Assembly: GCA_963978545.1 (NCBI GenBank)
Contig: OZ021733.1
Span: 32,717,424 to 32,781,423 of the forward strand
Length of the DNA: 64,000 nucleotides
Reading direction: 5' to 3'
From: Linyphia triangularis
Lineage: Eukaryota; Arthropoda; Arachnida; Araneae; Linyphiidae
A program made the position numbers and the translations under genes. The notes beneath the pieces were generated by a model. The model searched no databases. It saw nothing but the letters and a program-made list of their open reading frames with translations, and was not told the DNA's origin. This document shows, one piece after another, positions 47,928 through 61,087 of the stretch (position 1 is the first letter of the stretch; each line of letters starts with the position of its first letter).

Positions 47928-49702
47928 AAACCTCAGCTCACACAAATTCATATCCATGAATCATAACCAGAGAGCTCACATTTGTGAGAAATGTTAAAAG
48001 GTGAAATCATTTTCGTTTTTGCGTGTTTTGCATTATTTGTTTGTTGTTTTCGCTGTTGGGAGTGCTATGCTACAGAACACGACACGGGTACGTACATATT
48101 GTAAATTATCAATTATACGGGTCGAGTTAATTTCCAGATTTTTGTTAAGTTTTTGTCATTATTATTCTAGTTTCATTTCACTCATCATTCTTGATAATTT
48201 TTTTTAACAAAATAGGATCTAACTGAATCATTGTATTTCATAGAGTTAAAACTGTGTTTTAACCGTGATTAAAAGCAATGGTAGTGATTGGATACCAAAA
48301 AGCCTCAAAAGTGAAAGGGCAAACTGCAAAATCTAGAAAATAATTATTCGACGGAAATCATTAGAGGTAAAAAAAAGTGTGTTGAGAGGATGGGGGAGGA
48401 CAAAACCCTTTAAGCAGTTCTGTACAAAGAACACTAAAAAAAAGTCAAATATGGATATTTGGCAAGTGAAAAAAATTGAGATTGCATGAAAAACATACTC
48501 TAAATCTCCAATTGCTCATTATAAATAGCTACCTAAGAACATGGATGGTCGGAAATTCTAATGAAATCTTAAATGTTGTCCTCCAAAGTGGCAAATTTTC
48601 CTCTCTTTGGGCGCTATACATCTCCCGATAAACAGGACCTAAATTATATCATATAAATACCCTATAACCTACCAGTTATTAGTCTAAGCATAATTCGTTT
48701 CTATTAGCTCGATCTCATTTCGATTTAGTTGGTGATAAGTAAAGAAGCCCAATGCCCCGTGGGTGGCGATTCTCTCCCCCCCCCCCCATTTGGCAATACA
48801 AATATTTATGTACCAATGGGTCGCGAAGGTCTTGAAATGAACTCTTTTTATGCTATCATCCCAGACACAGCATTGTCAGGTATGGATTATCGTCTACTAG
48901 GTTGATAAGGCTCTTCCATTTCTTATAGTGAATTCATGCAATCGTTGCGGCGAAGCGACATTTTTGGAAAGTTCGTCCCACCACCTTCTGCACAAAGATA
49001 AAAAAAAATCCGAATGATGACTATATCTTCGTTTCTAGTTATCGTAGAATCTTGAGGTTTGTACCAAAATGGTTTGTTTACATTTTCTATATGACTGATG
49101 CAAAATTTGTTTCTTAGGGGGGGTGTTTACTAAGAAAATTTAACTCTATCTTTGAAAATTTCAATACGAATCTCTATTTTTTATGTCTTCATTCGATTTA
49201 GAATACTTGGTTTACCCTAGATTCCAAATTTCAGTTCATTATATTGAGAAACTCATCACTTAAGAATGAAAATGTTTTGACCGATCTTGAGGGCAAATTT
49301 CTTAATAGCACGAAGAATCGAACGTTTTGCATGCTTCAAGACGTAATCTACAACGTGGTCCCTTAAAGTGAGCTTTTTTACATTTTTTGCTAAAACATTG
49401 AGAACCAAATCAAAAGATTTCATCATGAGAGCCTTATCAAAATGGAATGAAAAAAATTTGGAGGGGTTTTCGATCAAGATAATTGTAATGGAAGCAAAAA
49501 AAATATACGTTTCTATTTAAAAAATAATTTAAAACTTGTTTTATTATTTAATAATTAATCATTAAAAACTGTTAAATAGCAAAGTTGCATGTTATTTATG
49601 TTTGGTATTTTATAAACTATCTTTTGAAACAAAAATTGCTAAAATATATTAACTACTTAAAAATTTTAAGTTAAAAAAAAACAAATTTTCTTTTTAAAAT
49701 TA
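47928..49702. other. non-coding DNA, nothing recognised
   Basis: Holds a C homopolymer of about 12 bases at 48777-48788. Open frames at 48001-48207 and 49256-49477 are unrecognised. Confidence 0.5.
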
Positions 49703-50755
<1,053 letters not shown>

Positions 50756-50756
50756 A

Positions 50757-51010
50757 TCTTTTATTGCATTTACAACTTTTATGAACAATTACAGCTTATT
50801 TAAGCGATTTCAAGCTCTAATCGGGTTTTCATACGATTCCTTACGAAGAAAACCTTTGATTCCATACCATTACTAACTTATCTCTCTAAAACTCGATAAA
50901 ATGCAATGTCATCGACAACTAGTCTATCTACCAAGTTTTAGGTCAATTGGATGACGGCAAGTAGGTTAACTAGCCCTCCTAAGATTTATCCGCCACACAA
51001 TCAAAGTAAT
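50757..51010 (+). repeat. dispersed repeat B, copy 3
   Basis: Shares TTTATTGCATTTACAACTTT, AAACTCGATAAAATGCAATG, TCATCGACA, CTACCAAGTTTTAG and GATGACGGCAAGTAGGTTAA with the other copies. It is shorter than the 60-kb copy and lacks the upstream GCAACAGGAAAGAG block. Confidence 0.6.
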
Positions 51011-51265
51011 TATTATAGGGTTTTTTAAAATACAAATAACCCATACATGAAATCTACATTCCCTCTGTACAGAATATGTATTTTTTTTTTTTTTTTTTTT
51101 ATTTCCTTAACTCATAAGTTTTAAGTTTTAACTTCTACACTATGCTAAAGGAGAGAGAAATTTATACAAAATCTGTGACCTTCTCTTTGAGATCAACATT
51201 CCCAGACAAAACTAAATATACTAGAGATACGTGCTGCATGCAAAATGAAAGGACTCTTCGAGGCG
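51011..51265. other. non-coding spacer
   Basis: A/T-rich with a T homopolymer (51080-51100). Nothing recognised. Confidence 0.45.
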
Positions 51266-51601
51266 ACCCAAGTAGCACAGCGGTATTGGCCAGTGACGGA
51301 AACAGGACTTCTGAGATGATTGGCAGTCTATGCCGAATCTCGAACATCGTTCCAAAATACACGATTGATTTTTTTTTAAACAAACATGTCAAAAACATCA
51401 CAAAACATATTTTTTTACCCCTCGGTCCATATTTGTAACGCAATATTTCAATCTCAAAACTTTGCATCAACATTTCAAAACTTCCAGTATATTTTACCCA
51501 GGGCTGAGTGAGATTGGCCAAGATCCATAGCAACGACTTGTCCACAAGTGGGATTTGCCAGTATCGAGCCGATATTGGCCAGCGTATTTGTGCTACTGGG
51601 T
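51266..51601 (-). mobile_element. TTGGCC inverted-repeat element, copy 4 (best preserved)
   Basis: A 336-bp element with terminal inverted repeats: left ACCCAAGTAGCAC, right (inverted) ACCCAGTAGCACA. Subterminal TTGGCC/TTGGCA words sit near both ends (51287, 51516, 51573) and may be transposase-binding sites. No target duplication was seen, so the superfamily is unknown. A 153-codon minus frame (51162-51623) spans it and runs past both ends. In the 27.2-kb copy the long frame is on the opposite strand, so this frame is not a conserved protein. Confidence 0.75.
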
Positions 51602-52420
51602 CTGTTCCCGTACTAAAACTCAAGCGAAAGTTACGACCGGATCTTCTGGAAATGGTTACTAAAAGTCAATTTAAAATTCGTTTAGTCTAAATTAATTGAT
51701 TCAGATTTGAATCATATATCAGTTTGGATGTTAAGATAAGAATTATAGGATTTCATAACATTCAATCAGAAGTTCCGAAAGAAAAAGCTTTTGGAACCTG
51801 GTTATTCAATTACATGTTATCTTGAAAAGTTTATCGCCAAGCTCGAAAAATTGGCGACGTTTTTTATTATAAAACACCCATTTTCTCAGGAATTCTGTTA
51901 CAAAATGCCAATAACTTTAAGAACGGGAGATATCATTAAATGCCAACAAATTCTACATGACCATTATCTGGAACAAATATACCGTAATAAAAACTTATAT
52001 AGAAGCCTCTTTTTAGTGGTAGTGACTTTCCCCAATCCAACTTGTTTAAATTTGAAATTTAAAAAAAATGAACAAAGTAACTCCATTTAAAGGTACGTTC
52101 TTTCGAGATTATTTTGAACATTAGTATAAAACTATATTGTTACGAACCATTTTAAGTTTCAATAGTAGAAACTAAGCTGTGACATTAAGGACCTAACTAT
52201 AGATACCAACGAAGGATTTGAAGGCACTTCATGATAGACAAGGTTTCAGAATACATAGGTAGGTTCTGAATACAACTTTTCAAGGGATCTTTATTTTCAT
52301 TATTTTTAAAAGATCGTTAGTTGTCAAAATAATTAAGCTCTATATCTTTTCATTGAAATTGACAGAATTATAACGGAATAAAAAAAAATTGTCTGAACTT
52401 GGCTTATTTGAGGCGCTGTG
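51602..52420. other. non-coding DNA, nothing recognised
   Basis: The 99-codon frame at 51791-52090 (+) has no recognisable domain. Confidence 0.45.
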
Positions 52421-52421
52421 C

Positions 52422-52443
52422 GCCAGAACGGACCATCACACAA
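52422..52443 (+). repeat. isolated end motif shared with the 58.4-kb fold-back element
   Basis: GCCAGAACGGACCATCACAC plus AAT matches the inverted right end of the element at 58360-58566 (GCCAGAACGGACCATCTCAC). It probably marks one end of a related element, but a second end was not found within several hundred bases. Confidence 0.4.
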
Positions 52444-54930
52444 TGAGGAATTTTCACGTCTTTTGATTTTATTTTTATAAGAAGGTAGAGGAAACTCATG
52501 AAAAACAATATCATTCTTTCAAAAATTTGAGTTCGGATAGATAGTTAAAAAAATATTTAGTTTTTACTTTGGATTTGGCGGGAAAAAGCTACTTTTGCGT
52601 GTGACATCACAGTGCGGAAAGTAAAAATCACCTGCTATTCGAGGGTTGCAGTTCTACTTACGAACTTTCGAAGGATGCGGTTTTGTTTATTTCAACTTTG
52701 ACCAAGGCCTATTCTAAGGAAAATTTAAGACTGTTAAAAAGTCCGGTCTAAATCAATCCTTCCAATGCAATCTTTATTAAATGGCACACATAAAATAAAT
52801 AAAAATATCCGGCTATCAGGTACTTGATAGAGATATTTCCCCCTCCCATACGGAATTTAAAAATGTGATTTAATACAAAAATATAAAATGGGTAAAAATA
52901 TTAAAGATTTTTATTTTCCAAAAGTAGCCAATTAGAGTCGATTGGGTTCCAAAAGTGACTGGGATATATTCGTAAAATCGAGAATAGGAAGTTTCCAAAA
53001 CATAATATGCTAAGACCACATGCATCCATAAATAAAAATTTAATTCTTATTTGAGACAATGCAATAATTGTTGCTTGTGGTATCATAAGTATGCAATATC
53101 CTTTAATAGAGAGAAAAAAATTAAATATTTGAGATAATAATTGTATTTAAATATTACTTTAAGTATTGTAGATATAAATAATTGACAGGAAAGATTCCTA
53201 GGTTAAGTTTGTGATGAACAGTAATTCTACTAACGACACACATATTTATTGGCCTAATATTTCAATAATTTAGTTAGAGGTTAATATTAAAACATTTAAA
53301 AAATTCATTTAAATCGGTATTTGAAATAATATTTAATAACTTTTCCTGTTTGCTTGTTTGTTGCAAGCATAAAGGAGCATTTGTTTACTTAATAAAAAAA
53401 GCTATGCAATAAATTAGCATTTAAGGTAAAATCAATTCACACATAAAAATTTTTTAAATGAACAAAACCATTCAGTCATTTTATACCTATCATTAAAAAA
53501 GAAAAAATATTTCTTCAACTCACCAACTTAATAATTCCTTCAACTCGTTACTTACTTGTCTTTAAATCAAAATATATAACACTAAAAGAGCACAATATTC
53601 TTTAATGGAAAAATTAAATAGCCTTTTAGCATAATTTTTACTTTAAAGTATTGGCGCTGATATCCAAACCAATTTTTTTAATCTGTAGTAATAAGACATA
53701 TTAAAATAATAAATATAATTTAAGATATTCAAAACGAAAAACAATGTGCAGAAATTTTTTTATTCATGTTTTAACTAACTGCTCTTATTTGACTATAAAA
53801 AAAAAATTCATGATAATAGGCCAAAACAAACTTTTTAAGAGACCACAATTTAATATTCAAGCCATTATAGTTGTCACTTTGATACATAATATGAAGTGTA
53901 ATATAATAAATAACATAATTTTGATTACACAATAAAGATAATGCTATATTTTAAACATTATCCCATTGCAGAGTAAGATGAACAAATTCAACGAGAAGCA
54001 TTAAATATTTTTTAAAAACATTTTCTGAGTACATATCCCTATTTTTAAGATAACCATTAAGGAAGAACATAAAAGACAATTAAAAATGTGAGTTATTGAA
54101 TATTAACTACCACATTTTTTTTATTTAAAAAAAAAGCTGAACTTCATGTAAAAGCGAAACCAGCAAAAACATTAAACTTAAAAAAATGTTAGAAGTCAAG
54201 CAACTTTAAGCAATTAGGCTAAATTGACTAACAGGTGAATTTAATTGAACGAAGTTTTCCAATTTTTTAAGGTACATTCAAAGTATTGAAATTAAAAATA
54301 GATAAAAAAAAAGTACTGAATTATAAACAGATCTCCGATAGAAGTTTCGATAATCCATTAACATTCCCTTGGCAAATTTTAATACTAAGACTTATGTTAC
54401 ACAAACTGTAAATGATAACTATACACTGTATTAAATTCTGCATCAAAACTGAATAACTTAGGAACTATGACTTTTGGAAGGAAGTAAACCCATTCGATAT
54501 CAGGTAATTGTTTATAAAGGCAAAAAAAAGCTTCTTGAAACTTTTACATTTGTCGAAACGCATTAAATAATTATTTTTACACACAGTCTTCTTCTCAACG
54601 GAAGAATAATATCCACATAAACCAAATACAAGTTTTATTAAATAGACTTCTATGTATAAGAGGTTACAGACCAGGTTGACTTTCTCATATATTACATAAT
54701 ATGTGGGTAGAAAATTGCACAAATAAATCGCACAAAATCAGTATATGGTAAATAAAAGAGTATATAACAACGTAAAAAATGTAACGGTCATGTAACATGA
54801 GACATACCCGTCACAAATATAGGGTGGCAACTTAATCCGAAATTCAATATTTAAATATATGGGTGTAACATTTCTAACTCAGTGGAGAAGATTTGAAAAA
54901 ATATTTACAAACATTGTGGACACATTAAAA
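52444..54930. other. non-coding DNA, nothing recognised
   Basis: Long A/T-rich stretch. Frames at 52901-53086, 53744-53935 and 54465-54722 show no domain. Confidence 0.5.
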
Positions 54931-54939
54931 TACAGTTAA

Positions 54940-55020
54940 TGTGCAGTTGATAAAAATTCAGCACTTATACGTGAATGACAAAAGTTAACAATATACAATG
55001 TAAAGATTAATACAGAAGTT
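54940..55020 (+). repeat. short dispersed repeat, partner at 57575-57645
   Basis: CAGTTAATGTGCAGTTGATA, AATTC-AC-ATTATACnTGAA and GACAAAAGTTA recur in the same order at 57575-57645. GGACAAATGCACATTnnTGG-like words follow near 55022 and 57897. It looks like an old repeat flanking both sides of the Tc1-like element region. Confidence 0.45.
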
Positions 55021-55237
55021 AGGACAAATGCACATTTAGGAGAAACATCAAGATTGGACTTACCAACTGAGTCGAGAGTGCCATAACGTTAAAGGCAGCT
55101 GCTTTCCAGTGGTCGATATGTTTGAACATATAAATTAAACGCAAAGATATGAAATGTGCATAGCATAGTATCTTTAGTGCATAGTGTAGCATATATACTA
55201 CACAACTTGGCAGTAAAATTTGAAAAATTATATATTT

Positions 55238-56742
55238 TATTGCAATTAATGCAAAAGTTTAGACAATGAACAAATTCACACAGATTTCAAAACAAATTTC
55301 CTAAATGTTCGTAATACAACTTCAGTGTAATATGCAATGAGTACTTTACAATATTTATAACTACACAAGTTAATTGCGCATATTGCAAGCTATTAATTGG
55401 TATTAAAACAAATTAACATTGACTCAAAAGTGTTGACAAAAATGGAATGAAATTAAAATAAACATAATTTAAAACTTAATTGGGGATCTTTTCTTGTTGA
55501 TTAGTTCATAAATATGTGTTTACAACGAAGAAACTAAATTTTGCATGGTTTGGGGCTCGATTTGGTACCATATCTCCTCTATGGATCTCTTGGGTTCATT
55601 TATAGAAGGTTATTGTCTAAAATTGTTGTAAACTTTGCGATACATGATGCCCCAAATATTCTCTACTGTGTTAAGATCTGGGCTATACGCTGGCCAGTCG
55701 AGAAGTTTTAAATTCCGAGAATTAAATCAAGCATTTGTATTGTCTGCGGTATAGATCGAAGCACTGTCTTGCTGAAATTTCCACGAAGGTCTTCCTTGAA
55801 GCTCAGCAAATGGCAGAAGGTTATCCTGAAATGTCTTAATGTAATGCTGTGACGTTTGGTGACCACTGGTAGAGTGCAAATATACTTATCCATTGTAACA
55901 AAAGGCAGTTCATACCCTCACCGAGCCACCATCTTGTCTGGTACTAAACAAAAGGTGACGTTCCTTTCGTAAGTCATGCCAGTATGATGTCCAGCCACCT
56001 AGACTGACTAGATTCCCTTTTTTATCTCTAAATACCACTGATTTTCATTTTTATCCATATGACATATTATTTCGAGACCACTTATGATATGTGGCTTTCA
56101 AAGCTGGTACCTTTTTCATTTTGCAATAAACCATTGTTCCTGTTCTCAAAATTCGTCTACGAATCGTATACTTTAATACTGAAAATCCTAATGACTTTTA
56201 AAATTCGCCAACAGTAATTTGTTAGGCTCTCAACAGTCTTTGGATCTGACGATTATCTGGTTTATTCGTCACACGAGGCCTGACAGAACTGAGTTTTTTC
56301 TTTGTATTTGCATCCATTTGATAAAACTCGATAAATAGAAGTCTACTGTCGATTATTAATAGTTGAAAATTACGAAAAGAGCTTACCTTCAGCTTTCAAC
56401 TGCCAAATTTGCATAAGCTCATCCGTTTGAATTTCTTTAGTGGCATCTTGATTGCGAAGTGTTATTGTTTGTAGAAGTTAAATATTCTAAGTCTGCGACA
56501 TCATCTCTTTTAAATTTGCATATGCAAGCAAAAATTCGTGACTGTGTCTATACTTTTGCAACAAGCACATTTCAATTTTTACCCAAAAAATTGTTATTAT
56601 AGCAAATCAAACAACTTTGTTTTGGTTATAGTATTTTAAAAGAGTTTTTGAATATATTTATAGGCTTTTGTAGTTCTTCTATCACAATTCTAAATTTTAA
56701 AGCCGAATGATGTCATTGTCTAAACTTTTGCATTGCAGTGTA
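55238..56742 (-). mobile_element. Tc1-like DNA transposon (IR/DR type), decayed
   Basis: An element of about 1.5 kb around a broken transposase. Outer ends share AATGCAAAAGTTTAGACAAT (left near 55249-55268; right, inverted, 56713-56732). The right end continues to CACTGCAATGCAAAAG and is followed by TA, the Tc1/mariner target site. A second, inner pair is similar: TCAAAAGTGTTGACA (55423-55437) and, inverted, TTGCAAAAGTATAGACAC (about 56545-56562). Two repeats per end is the IR/DR layout of many Tc1-like elements. The left outer end is damaged. Confidence 0.75.
55520..56446 (-). pseudogene. Tc1-family transposase pseudogene
   Basis: Translation of the minus strand in shifting frames gives a clear Tc1-type DDE transposase. 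From N to C there is a candidate start ATG (56446-56444) with an eroded helix-turn-helix region, a stretch reading TIRRRILRTGTMVYCKMKK (about 56105-56170), then GGWTSYWHDLRKERHLLFS, QDGGSVRV, FQQDSASIYTADNT (second catalytic Asp, about 55735-55780) and DWPAYSPDLNTVENIWG (third catalytic acidic residue, Glu of VENIW, about 55640-55700). Length, about 925 bp, fits a complete 300-340-residue gene. Several in-frame stops and frameshifts make it non-functional. The region of the first catalytic Asp is degraded. The 61-codon frame at 55708-55893 is an out-of-frame shadow. Confidence 0.88.
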
Positions 56743-57127
56743 CTAAGATTGCTTATAGTTAAATGTATTTTTATTAGTTTACTTTATAAATTAAACACCA
56801 GTTACATGAGCTTTAGTAGCATCATAAAGAAAGAAAAATCATGCATTAAAGGGTTAATGAATATTTATGAGTATGTCTGATTGAAAATGGTAAACATTGG
56901 CAAAAGAACTATTCGTGTGCCAAAGGGATTTCACCAAGTGAGTGACAACAAGTAAATAACTAGGCCAAAGACAAATGATTCATTAAAACTCTTATAATAT
57001 ATATGGTCATAAAAGTATAATATTAATTACAATTTATATTCAAAAGCATTTATTTTCTTATTGTTTTCAATATTTTAAAGTTTAATACAAACTATTTGTG
57101 AAGGAAGGCTATTTTTATTTTATTACT
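56743..57127. other. non-coding DNA
   Basis: Contains AAAGGGTTAATG near 56847, a piggyBac-like end word without a partner. Otherwise nothing recognised. Confidence 0.4.
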
Positions 57128-57287
57128 ATAGTCAAACCCAGTAAACGTGAAATCCCTTTACAAAAAATCTAAAAGCAGCTCCCCATACTTAAAACTTAAC
57201 GTTAATTTATTCGTTTAACACGAAATTCGGTTAATGCGAACAATTTCAGCGGCCCCATCGACTTCGCGTCAACGTGATTAACTGTAT
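57128..57287. mobile_element. pogo/Tigger-like MITE (tentative)
   Basis: About 158 bp between TA dinucleotides. The left end AGTCAAACCCAGTAAACGTG and right end, inverted, CAGTTAATCACGTTGACGCG are imperfect inverted repeats. Both resemble the CAGTnnAACC-nGTTAACGCGAA ends of pogo/Tigger elements, and interior words such as TTCGGTTAATGCGAAC fit as well. It has no coding capacity. The assignment is from memory of typical ends. Confidence 0.5.
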
Positions 57288-57480
57288 AAAATGAATGATT
57301 TCCTCTCAACTATATTTTTACACTGAAGGATCCATTTTACAGTATATTCTCCAATGTTGATTAAGGCTGTCCTCAACCGTAGAGTTGTTTACAAAAAAAC
57401 AGCACCAAGTTAAGGCATTTCACTAGTTAGGTAAAAAAAGGCAGCTGATACTGTTCCGTTAATGGTAAAATAAAGGTAAA

Positions 57481-57740
57481 GATACCTTTATTTTGTCATT
57501 ATTGGCTGTTTTCAAACAACGGTGGGGATTCTATGTCAAGACGATTAATGGCAACAAATAGTCAGAGCAAATGTACAGTCAAGGTGCAGGTGATAAACAA
57601 AAATTCCACAATTATACATGAAAGACAAAAGTTAGCACGATCCAAGGTATACATACATTTATTTTTGCCATAAACGGCTGACTTCAAAGTACAGTGTGGA
57701 TTCTATATCAAAATGATTTATGCCAATAACTGGCAGTAGC
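57481..57740 (+). repeat. degenerate tandem duplication, period about 170 bp
   Basis: Two units share TTTATTTTnnCATnAnnGGCTG, GTGnGGATTCTATnTCAA and ATTnATGnCAA-AAnTnGCAG. They begin near 57482 and 57652. Between them lies the short repeat shared with 54940-55020. Confidence 0.6.
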
Positions 57741-58359
57741 CACCATTTTTTACTTAGCTAATGAAATACTTTAACTTGGAGCTGATTTTGTGTAAACAGT
57801 AACCAACAACTTCTCATGAATCAGAAATCTCATTCACCATTGAGCTTTTGGACATTTTAGTAGCACTCGAGCAAGAGATTACATTGCAATTTAAGGGACA
57901 AATGCACATTGATGGAAAAATAGTTTGAAGTGTATACAATACAGATGCACTATGGAAAACTAGTGTTTTTATAACTTTGTAGTTATGAGTCATTTAAAAA
58001 TAAATAAAAAGTTTCCGAAAATCATCAGGTGTAAAAAGAACAGTAGTAGCTATTGATGAACAAATAAAAACAATCTTTCTCGTGCTAAAGAACATGATAA
58101 AATAGTCACTTAAATAAAAGCGAAGGAAATCATTGCTCGTGCACTTGGTAAACATTGAAATTGAACTGCGGCCTACGCTGTAAACATATTATGCGCTACT
58201 ACGTCATATGTTTTTTTGTTTGTCTCGTGACCTTTGTTTTAATTTCAACTAATTTAAAACTCGATTTTTTATTAATTGAAATCATAGTGACATAAAGTAA
58301 TTGCACTGCTCAAATATATTCGTTCACTAATACGAGAAAATACAAAAACTGTTCATTTT
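57741..58359. other. non-coding DNA, nothing recognised
   Basis: No repeat or gene recognised apart from the GGGACAAATGCACATT word near 57896. Confidence 0.45.
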
Positions 58360-58566
58360 CCTTACATGTGCAAGTTCCTCAATTTGATTTTTGCTGTTTC
58401 TAATGCATTATTACAAAACCCTTCTTGCAAAGAATGACCAAATGTGGTTTACCTAATGGAAAGTTGGTCATTAGATAAACTACATTTGGTTCGTTCTGGC
58501 ATAAATGGTTTTGTAAAAATAGGTTAGAAACAACAAATATCAAATTGTGAGATGGTCCGTTCTGGC
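58360..58566. mobile_element. near-palindromic fold-back MITE
   Basis: About 207 bp that folds on itself around 58463. The inner arms GACCAAATGTGGTTTACCTA and (inverted) AACCAAATGTAGTTTATCTA match closely. The outer arms TCAATTTGATTTTTGCTGTT and (inverted) ACAATTTGATATTTGTTGTT also match. The right end GGTCCGTTCTGGC recurs at 52422-52443. No target duplication identified. Confidence 0.68.
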
Positions 58567-59939
58567 TCTCGACTCCTCATTTATCATTTAAAATAACGTT
58601 TGTAATTTTAAATACATCATTCCAATTTTCATGTTAAAGATAAAAGAGTGTTCTAAAAATCGGTAGAATATGCGAATTTTTAAGTAAATTGCGTATTTAT
58701 CAGAAGGTGTTTGTTTAAATTTTTGATTTCGAGCCAGACGTACACTAATTTTTAAAATTTAAATAAAAAATATCAATTTTCTGAACCCTTGATTTTTAAC
58801 CAAGATCTTTCCTTTCATATGCTTTCAATCATACTAACTCGACTACTGGAGCTTGTTTTATTCAACTTCAAAATTATGCAAAATGTTAATTTTTGAACTT
58901 AAAGAAAAAATCGTTTCACAGACTTTAATTCTTTTGTATGCATCGCTTTAAAAAATGTGAATATTCTCTTTGACGAAATATTTTAGTGAAGTATTGGGTG
59001 GTTATAGTTACAGAGCAACATGCAAAAATTTCTAAAAAAAAATAATAACCATTGGTCATAATGATCTGAAATTTGGCATAAAAATAGGGGGAAAGGTATA
59101 GAATAATAAGAAAAAAAAGTTCGATTTTTTTTTTCTTATGTCATCACCAAATTACCCCTTTTTTCGCTTCTATTCAGGTCAAATTTCAGCCTATTCTGAC
59201 GGATGACTCTTTTTTATAGCTTTTTGCAAGCTTAACTTTAATTAAAACCACCCTGAATTTAAAAACTACAAAAAACGTATTTTTTATACTACTTTTAATG
59301 ATGTTTAGGATAGGATGGATATCTCAAAACATGTTGTATATTTCATTTCAAATAAAAAAGAATACTTGTATTTTAAATACACCATTGACTCAGTTTTTAA
59401 AAGAAACGTAAAAGTAAATAGATCGTAGTCAAAAAAAAAAAAACTCTCCCACACAAATTAATCAATTAAAACATTTGAAATCATGCAAAATTTCGTTTTT
59501 TAAAGTATTTTAATTTCATTTAAAATATTATTTGAAACTAATCTGGATTAGGAAATACTACGAATAAAACATTATTATATGGAAATGTAACAAATGTCCT
59601 CAGGGAAATGTTTCTTAACGCAAATTGAGTTTGAATATTTATCAAATACTTATAATTTCCACGAATGTTGTCATTATTCCTTGAAAATTCCATGATTGTT
59701 TATTTACAAACTTCAAACTGTTTTGGTTTATCTGGTTTTACTTTTAAAACCTATTAAACAAAAGTTAGAATGCTTGTTATTTATTTACTTTTCTTCAAAT
59801 TCGATATACTAAAACAGCTGGGTAAACTTCTAGGTTGAATGATTCTATTTATATGTATAATTTCACATTTTTCTTACTCGGGTGAATTTTGTCAAATATT
59901 ATTTTATTCATTGTGGATGATTGCTTCTGTTTATAGAAA
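58567..59939. other. non-coding DNA, nothing recognised
   Basis: A/T-rich with short homopolymers. No repeat family or gene seen. Confidence 0.5.
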
Positions 59940-60465
59940 CCTAATTATATAACCAATAAAAAGAAAGTTTTTAATACAAATCCTTTATATGCAATACCAA
60001 TTTTTATATGCAATAACATAGCACAAATTCTATTGTCTTTCTGTACCAAATTCTGTTCTTGGTGTTTGCATCTAATTTTAAATATTAAAAACACCTCTAT
60101 CAGCAAAACAAGCGGCAAACTATGTTTCAAAATTGACTTATCAAAAATGAATGAGAATTTATGCATTCATGTTCAGATATCTTTTATTTATTCTAATTAA
60201 AACAACATTAGCAACAGGAAAGAGTTTCAACAATGATCGGTTGAATGGGATTTATTAGTATTTCAAAACGCTTATAGAAACGTGTGTAAAATTGACCTTC
60301 TAGTGACAGTGACATCCCCCAAAACTTGATATAATGCATTGTCATCGACATCGAATCCAGCTTCCAAGTTTTAACCCGATAAGTTGGTTGGTTGGTTAAT
60401 TAGACCTCCACAGATTTGACCGGCAGCCACCACACTTAAACAAACAAACTCAAAGTTAATGTAAG
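59940..60465 (+). repeat. dispersed repeat B, copy 4 (longest uninterrupted copy)
   Basis: The continuous version of the family: AATCCTTTATATGCA, TGTACCAAATTCTGTTCTTG, GGTGTTTGCATCTAATTTTA, GCAACAGGAAAGAGTTTCAA, CAATGATCGGTTGAATGG, AAAACTTGATATAATGCATT, GTCATCGACATCGAATC, CCAAGTTTTAACCCGAT, then GATTTGACCGGCAGCC and AAACAAACAAACTCAAAGTT. No coding frame is shared between copies. Class unknown. Confidence 0.68.
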
Positions 60466-60890
60466 GGATTTATAAAGATTGTTGTTTGCTTTTATTAAAC
60501 AGTTTGTCGCCGAAATCAATGATTGTACATTAGAAAAAGGTATAAAAAATTGCTTATCTAATGATTCGTACGCCTGCCTGTCTGTCCGTCTAAGTTCAAG
60601 TATCCTAAATACAAATGACGCTTATGATATGCCAACTGAAAGGTCTTGTCAAGATAAGTTCCTATACCAAAATTCAATTGATAGTTACAAGCGGAGGTAC
60701 TAGAAATGATGACCTGAAGTTATTATGCATTTCGTTAAGCCTAAATTATCAATTCTAAATACATGTATCATATACCAGTTTGAAGGTCTTAATAAAATTA
60801 TTAGGATTACATAAAATTCTATCAAAACCTACAACTGTATGTACTTCAAGGTTCAATCGGAAGAGTTATTCTATAGTAACTCTAATTAAA
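60466..60890. other. non-coding DNA
   Basis: The 74-codon frame at 60479-60703 has no recognisable family. Nothing else seen. Confidence 0.4.
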
Positions 60891-60903
60891 TATCAAATCT
60901 TGG

Positions 60904-61074
60904 TTGGTTGGTTGTTTTCAGATTGTCTAGCACCGTCAGCAACACGAGAGCTATAGTGTGCCGAAACATTCCTCATTTGACAAGCCAACATACATTTACA
61001 AACACCAATGCCTTACACGGGACACGAACCCGCAACTTCGAGGTCTAGAAGCTAGCCCGCTAACCTCTATACCG
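60904..61074 (-). mobile_element. tRNA-derived SINE, copy 6
   Basis: Minus-strand copy with the GGTTGG tail at the left and the tRNA-like head at the right. Box B is altered (GGACACGAACC on the plus strand) and the last bases of the head are missing (it ends TATACCGT). A perfect 13-bp TSD, TATCAAATCTTGG, lies at 60891-60903 and 61075-61087. Confidence 0.9.
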
Positions 61075-61087
61075 TATCAAATCTTGG

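Noticed and set aside
51162..51623. 153-codon minus-strand open frame, the longest in the window
   Set aside because: It spans a complete non-coding MITE plus both flanks. No domain is recognisable and the frame is not preserved in the other three copies.
55062..55095. tRNA box A-like word (minus-strand CTCAGTTGGTAAG)
   Set aside because: No box B at a suitable distance and no cloverleaf.
55708..55893. 61-codon minus frame as a small gene
   Set aside because: It is an out-of-frame shadow of the Tc1 transposase pseudogene. The neighbouring frame carries the recognisable transposase motifs.
56843..56856. Second piggyBac MITE end (AGGGTTAA)
   Set aside because: No matching CCC end next to a TTAA was found upstream within a reasonable distance.
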